From MWBF01 sp964614645 (GTDB taxonomy: Bacteria > Chloroflexota > Anaerolineae > CG2-30-64-16), in the NCBI GenBank assembly GCA_964614645.1, contig CAZTMA010000099.1, positions 1-20,603 of the forward strand: 20,603 bases of DNA, given 5' to 3'. Both the position numbers and the translations under genes were made by a program. The notes under the pieces are model-generated. The model had not been told where the DNA came from. It searched no databases and saw only the letters and a list, made by a program, of their open reading frames with translations. Shown piece by piece: positions 17,057 to 20,603 of the stretch. Position 1 is the stretch's first letter. The number at the start of each line of letters is the position of its first letter.

Positions 17057-18013
17057 ATGCCAGAACACATCCTCGTCACCGGCGGCGCCGGGTTCATCGG
17101 CTCGCACATCGTCGACGCCTTCGTCGCAGAGGGCCACTCCGTCGCCGTGCTGGACAACCTGTCCACCGGCAAGCGCGCGAACATCCATCCGGCCGCGCGC
17201 TTCTACCAGGTCGATCTGCGCGACGCCTTCGCGGTCGCCGACGTGTTCCGGATGGAGCATCCGACGGTCGTCTGTCACCAGGCCGCGCTCGCCGACGTGC
17301 GCGGCAGCCTGCTCAACCCGGTGATCTATGCGCAGACCAACATCATCGGCACGCTCAACCTGCTCGAGGCCGGCCGCGCGACGGGCATGGTCCGCCGGTT
17401 CCTCTTCGCGTCGACCGGCGGCGCGGTCTACGGCGAGCCGGAGGAGCTGCCCGCGACCGAGTCCTGCCCGCCCCGTCCGCTGGACCCGTACGGCGCGACC
17501 AAGCTGGCGGCTGAGCACATGCTCTTCACCTACCATCACAACCATGGCCTATCCGTCGCCATCCTGCGCTACGGCAACGTCTATGGCCCGCGGCAGGACC
17601 CTGCCGGCGAGGCCGGCGTCGTCGCCATCTTCGCCGGCGCCATGCTGGCCGGCCGGCCCGCGACCATCTCCGGCGATGGCCTCCAGTCGCGCGACTTCGT
17701 CTACGTGGGCGACGTGGCCCGCGCCAACCTGCTCGCGCTCAATGCAGCGATCCCGGGCCGCTTTGGCATCTACAACATCGGCGCCGGCGTGCCCGTGGAC
17801 ATCAACACCGTCTTCGACCACCTGGCAGCCCTGACTGGCTACACGCAAGGCCAGCGCCACGGCCCTTCCAAGCCCGGCGAGGTCCGCCACACCTACCTGG
17901 ACACCACCCGCGCCGCCCGCGACCTCGGCTGGCAGCCCCAGGTCTCCCTGCCCGCCGGCCTCGCCACCACCGTCGCCCACTTCCGCGCGCTCAACCAGGC
18001 GGCCCAATCATGA
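17057..18013 (+). CDS. NAD-dependent sugar epimerase/dehydratase (UDP-glucose 4-epimerase-like SDR)
   Basis: 318 residues. Extended SDR: TGGAGFIG (8-15) for NAD, Asp33 for the adenosine ribose, catalytic Ser119/Thr120 with Tyr145 and Lys149 (YGATK), and the substrate-side RYGNVYGPRQDP and SGDGLQSRDFVYVGD segments characteristic of GalE-like enzymes. It probably interconverts UDP-hexoses to supply the glycan made by this cluster; the sugar cannot be named. AAAGG lies about 11 bases before the ATG. The stop TGA is followed within one base by a word repeat. Confidence 0.92.
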   Translation: MPEHILVTGGAGFIGSHIVDAFVAEGHSVAVLDNLSTGKRANIHPAARFYQVDLRDAFAVADVFRMEHPTVVCHQAALADVRGSLLNPVIYAQTNIIGTLNLLEAGRATGMVRRFLFASTGGAVYGEPEELPATESCPPRPLDPYGATKLAAEHMLFTYHHNHGLSVAILRYGNVYGPRQDPAGEAGVVAIFAGAMLAGRPATISGDGLQSRDFVYVGDVARANLLALNAAIPGRFGIYNIGAGVPVDINTVFDHLAALTGYTQGQRHGPSKPGEVRHTYLDTTRAARDLGWQPQVSLPAGLATTVAHFRALNQAAQS

Positions 18014-18014
18014 C

Positions 18015-18100
18015 ATTCGTCCAATTCGTGCAATTCGTGGCGAAAACTATTCAAAAAAATCAGCGTGATCAGTTCAATCAGCGTAAATCAGCGTTCTATT
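18015..18100 (+). repeat. Two word repeats: AATTCGTG type, then AATCAGCG type
   Basis: 18015-18042 has ATTCGTCCA, ATTCGTGCA, ATTCGTGGCG; after an A-rich spacer, 18058-18100 has ATCAGCGTG, ATCAGTTCA, ATCAGCGTAA, ATCAGCGTTCTATT. The last word is the same as at 17017-17031. It occupies the whole space between the epimerase stop and the flippase start. Confidence 0.8.
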
Positions 18101-18105
18101 AACCC

Positions 18106-18495
18106 ATGACCACGACTCACTCCAGGAAAAAGATGCTCACATCCATCGCCCTCATCCTGTTCTCGATCGCCTGCAGCGTCGCGGGCCAGACCGTCCTCAA
18201 GCTCGGCATCACCCAGGTGGGCGGCCACGCCAACGCCGGCGCCGAATTCCTGCTCACCGCGTTCCGCTCGCCGCTCGTCTGGCTCGGCTTCGTCTTCTAC
18301 GGCATCGGCGCGCTCTCGTGGATCATCGTCCTGTCCCGCCTGCCGCTCAGCCTGGCCTACCCGTTCCTGGCGCTCAACTTCGTCCTGAGCGCCCTTACCT
18401 CCCGCATCTTCCTGGGCGAAGCCATCCCGCTCTTGCGCTGGGGCGGCATCGGTCTTATCATTGCCGGCGTGCTCCTCGTCGCACGGAGCGTCTGA
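18106..18495 (+). CDS. Small EamA/SMR-like membrane protein, probable lipid-linked sugar flippase subunit
   Basis: 129 residues and four membrane segments (about 10-30, 55-75, 80-100, 106-126). The run SLAYPFLALNFVLSALTSRIFLGE is typical of ArnE/ArnF-type and short EamA proteins that flip undecaprenyl-phosphate sugars or export small molecules. In a glycan cluster the flippase role is the better guess. The start at 18106 follows a word repeat and has no clear ribosome site; ATG 18133 has AGGA 5 bases before it and would give a 120-residue protein starting at the first membrane segment, so it may be the true start. Confidence 0.8.
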   Translation: MTTTHSRKKMLTSIALILFSIACSVAGQTVLKLGITQVGGHANAGAEFLLTAFRSPLVWLGFVFYGIGALSWIIVLSRLPLSLAYPFLALNFVLSALTSRIFLGEAIPLLRWGGIGLIIAGVLLVARSV

Positions 18496-18496
18496 C

Positions 18497-19002
18497 GATG
18501 CAAGATATCAGATGTAAGATATCAGAAATAGGCCGGAGGTATACGGGACATGCCGGGATATGAACGCTTTGAGGACATGGCGGTATGGCAGGCAGCACGG
18601 GAGCTCGCCCGGCAGGTATACCGCATCTCTGCACAGGGTGACTTTGCGCGGGACTTCGGGCTTCGTGATCAGATGCGTCGCGCAGCAGTCTCTGTGATGT
18701 CGAATATCGCCGAAGGCTTTGAGAGTCGGACCCAGGCCCTGTTCATCGATTTCTTGGGCCGGGCGAAAGCATCATCTGGTGAGGTGCGCGCCCAGTGCTA
18801 CATAGCGCTAGATGCGGGTTATCTGGATCGCCAGGCTTTCGACGAACTCGTAACCCTGACACAATCCTGCAGCCGCCAACTCAGCCGTTTCATGGCTTAC
18901 CTGGAGTCTCATCCAGGTGCCGGACGCATGGGCGAGTCCGGGATCGAATACACCATCAACCCGGATCGATCATCTTAAATCTTACATCTTCTATCTTATA
19001 TC
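18497..19002. mobile_element. Candidate inverted-repeat unit carrying a four-helix-bundle gene (unit 1)
   Basis: Left arm 18497-18531 (GATGCAAGATATCAGATGTA, AGATATCAGA) against right arm 18971-19002 (CATCTTAAATCTTACATCTT, CTATCTTATATC). Read as reverse complements, they align over about 32 bases with few mismatches, including the shared AGATGTAAGAT. The enclosed gene uses the first word of the right arm as its stop (catcTTAAatc), so gene and arm behave as one unit. No transposase or target-site duplication was seen. Confidence 0.6.
18550..18978 (+). CDS. Four-helix-bundle protein, S23/TIGR02436 (bAvd-like) family, copy 1
   Basis: 142 residues; GGAGGT lies 9 bases before the ATG. Family landmarks: ERFEDMAVWQAARELARQVY (helix 1), DFGLRDQMRRAAVSVMSNIAEGFES (helix 2 with the signature NIAEGFE), FLGRAKASSGEVRAQCYIALDAGYL (helix 3) and SRQLSRFMAYL (helix 4). 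It is about two-thirds identical to the copy at 20077. Known relatives are the S23 ORF inside 23S rRNA intervening sequences and the accessory protein of diversity-generating retroelements, which binds reverse transcriptase and RNA. No reverse transcriptase is in this window. Third codon positions use far more A/T than the neighbours, a sign of separate origin. It splits the flippase from the second epimerase. Confidence 0.92.
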   Translation: MPGYERFEDMAVWQAARELARQVYRISAQGDFARDFGLRDQMRRAAVSVMSNIAEGFESRTQALFIDFLGRAKASSGEVRAQCYIALDAGYLDRQAFDELVTLTQSCSRQLSRFMAYLESHPGAGRMGESGIEYTINPDRSS

Positions 19003-19024
19003 GGTACCTCATACCGGGGGAATT

Positions 19025-19975
<951 letters not shown>

Positions 19976-19990
<15 letters not shown>

Positions 19991-20557
19991 AGGTTGCAAG
20001 TTGAAAGTTACGTACCCTCACCGCGCAAACCTGCAACCTTCAACCTTAGAACATTCATCGGCAAGGGGGAGATCGCGTGTCCACCATCGAACGCTTCGAA
20101 GACATCGAGGCTTGGAAAGTCGCCAGGGCATTGACGCACCAGATATACCAGTTGTCTGAGCGCGGGGGCTTTGCCCGCGACTATGGTCTGCGGGATCAAA
20201 TGCGGCGGGCTGCCGTCTCAGTGATGTCCAATATCGCGGAAGGCTTCGAATCGCGCTCTCAGGCCATGTTTGCTGACTACCTGGGCCGAGCTAAGGGGTC
20301 AGCCGGCGAGCTGCGCGCGCAGCTCTACGTCGCGCTCGATGCCGGCTATCTCTCCCAGGAGGAGTTTAGTCGCCTCAAGTCGGAGACCGAACACTGCAGC
20401 CGCCTGATAAGCCGCTTCATCAGCTACCTGGACACCCAGCCCAACACCCGCCGCACACGCGAATCCATCACCGAATACGAGATATCCAGCCCATGACCAC
20501 CAACCTGCAACCTTCAACCGGTAACTTGCAACCTTCAACCTTCAAACCTTCCAACTT
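19976..20557. mobile_element. Candidate inverted-repeat unit carrying a four-helix-bundle gene (unit 2)
   Basis: Left arm 19976-20009 (AGGTTGCAGGTTT, AAAGGTTGCAAGTTGAAAGTT), an inner inverted copy at 20028-20047 (AACCTGCAACCTTCAACCTT), the four-helix gene, then the right arm 20501-20557 (CAACCTGCAACCTTCAACC, GTAACTTGCAACCTTCAACC, TTCAAACCTTCCAACTT). AAGGTTGCAAGTT on the left is exactly inverted on the right. The vocabulary (AACCTTC) differs from unit 1 (ATCTTA) although the enclosed proteins are homologous. Confidence 0.65.
20077..20496 (+). CDS. Four-helix-bundle protein, S23/TIGR02436 (bAvd-like) family, copy 2
   Basis: 139 residues from a GTG start preceded by AAGGGGGA. Same helix landmarks as copy 1: ERFEDIEAWKVARAL, DYGLRDQMRRAAVSVMSNIAEGFES, YLGRAKGSAGELRAQLYVALDAGYL, SRLISRFISYL. 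The carboxy tail (TQPNTRRTRESITEYEI) aligns loosely with that of copy 1. The strongest conservation is in helix 2, the part most shared with S23. Codon use is again less GC-rich at third positions than the flanking epimerase. Its TGA overlaps the next gene's ATG (ATGA). Confidence 0.92.
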   Translation: MSTIERFEDIEAWKVARALTHQIYQLSERGGFARDYGLRDQMRRAAVSVMSNIAEGFESRSQAMFADYLGRAKGSAGELRAQLYVALDAGYLSQEEFSRLKSETEHCSRLISRFISYLDTQPNTRRTRESITEYEISSP

Positions 20558-20603
20558 CGCGCTCATCGGCGCCGCCGGCTATATCGCCCCGCGCCACCTG
20601 CGC
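20493..20603 (+). CDS. WlbA/WbpB-like UDP-sugar dehydrogenase (Gfo/Idh/MocA family), 5' end only
   Basis: 37 codons before the window ends. Residues 21-37, NFALIGAAGYIAPRHLR, match the opening of the WlbA/WbpB family (UDP-N-acetyl-2-amino-2-deoxyglucuronate 3-dehydrogenase), including the NAD-binding GAAGYI. Residues 1-20 (MTTNLQPSTGNLQPSTFKPS) are encoded by the AACCTTC word repeat of unit 2 and are not seen in the family, which normally starts a few residues before NFALIG. The start overlaps the four-helix stop. The reaction, oxidation at C3 of a UDP-glucuronate derivative, feeds 2,3-diamino sugar synthesis for surface glycans, consistent with this cluster. Confidence 0.8.
   Translation, partial: MTTNLQPSTGNLQPSTFKPSNFALIGAAGYIAPRHLR

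Noticed and set aside
18917..19024. ATG at 18917 as start of the second epimerase
   Set aside because: It would overlap the end of the four-helix gene and translate the right arm; the ATG at 19025 has a ribosome site and gives the exact SDR amino terminus.

Overview
The window looks like a fragment of a high-GC, Gram-positive-like or Chloroflexota-type (Anaerolineae/Caldilineae-like) chromosome, most likely from a draft or metagenome assembly because it contains two runs of N. The lineage is an inference. It rests on GC-rich codon use, a Tat-exported aldo/keto reductase lipoprotein, a repeat-module secreted protein, a colanic-type glycan cluster and very many short 'iterated-word' palindromes. 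No rRNA, tRNA or CRISPR array was seen.

Layout. 1-8.2 kb is a housekeeping/accessory mix: a secreted module protein cut by the left edge (minus), an aldo/keto reductase (minus), an M3 oligoendopeptidase (minus), a divergent zinc alcohol dehydrogenase plus MFS transporter pair (plus, ATGA overlap), then a convergent M23 peptidase plus lipoprotein pair (minus, ATGA overlap). From a good sigma70-type promoter at 8267-8295 to the right edge everything is on the plus strand. This part reads as one cell-surface polysaccharide cluster: hexapeptide acetyltransferase, polyprenol-phosphate glycosyltransferase (GT2), B12-binding radical SAM enzyme, O-antigen ligase/polymerase-like protein with TPR tail, GT39-like glycosyltransferase, NAD-dependent sugar epimerase, small EamA/SMR-like flippase, four-helix-bundle protein, second sugar epimerase, second four-helix-bundle protein, and the start of a WlbA/WbpB-like UDP-sugar dehydrogenase.

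The unusual part is the repeats. At least fifteen loci hold short words of about 7-10 bases repeated three to six times with small variation, usually arranged as a right arm and its reverse complement so that the whole locus folds into a long imperfect hairpin. Vocabularies differ between loci (ATCCGTT, ATTCGCG, CTTCGTG, ATCTTCA, AATCAGT, AACCTTC), but the two arms of one locus match each other. They lie between genes and also in frame inside genes: in the radical SAM protein, the O-antigen ligase and the GT39 protein. They also supply start regions (wlbA) and stop codons (GT2, GT39, second epimerase, first four-helix gene). In two loci the arms enclose a four-helix-bundle gene of the S23/TIGR02436 family. 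That is the same architecture as the 23S rRNA intervening sequences of Leptospira and Coxiella (S23 ORF in the loop of an inverted-repeat stem), but here it sits inside a glycan operon. My main hypothesis is that these are IVS-like mobile units, and that the gene-less palindromes are their non-autonomous relatives.
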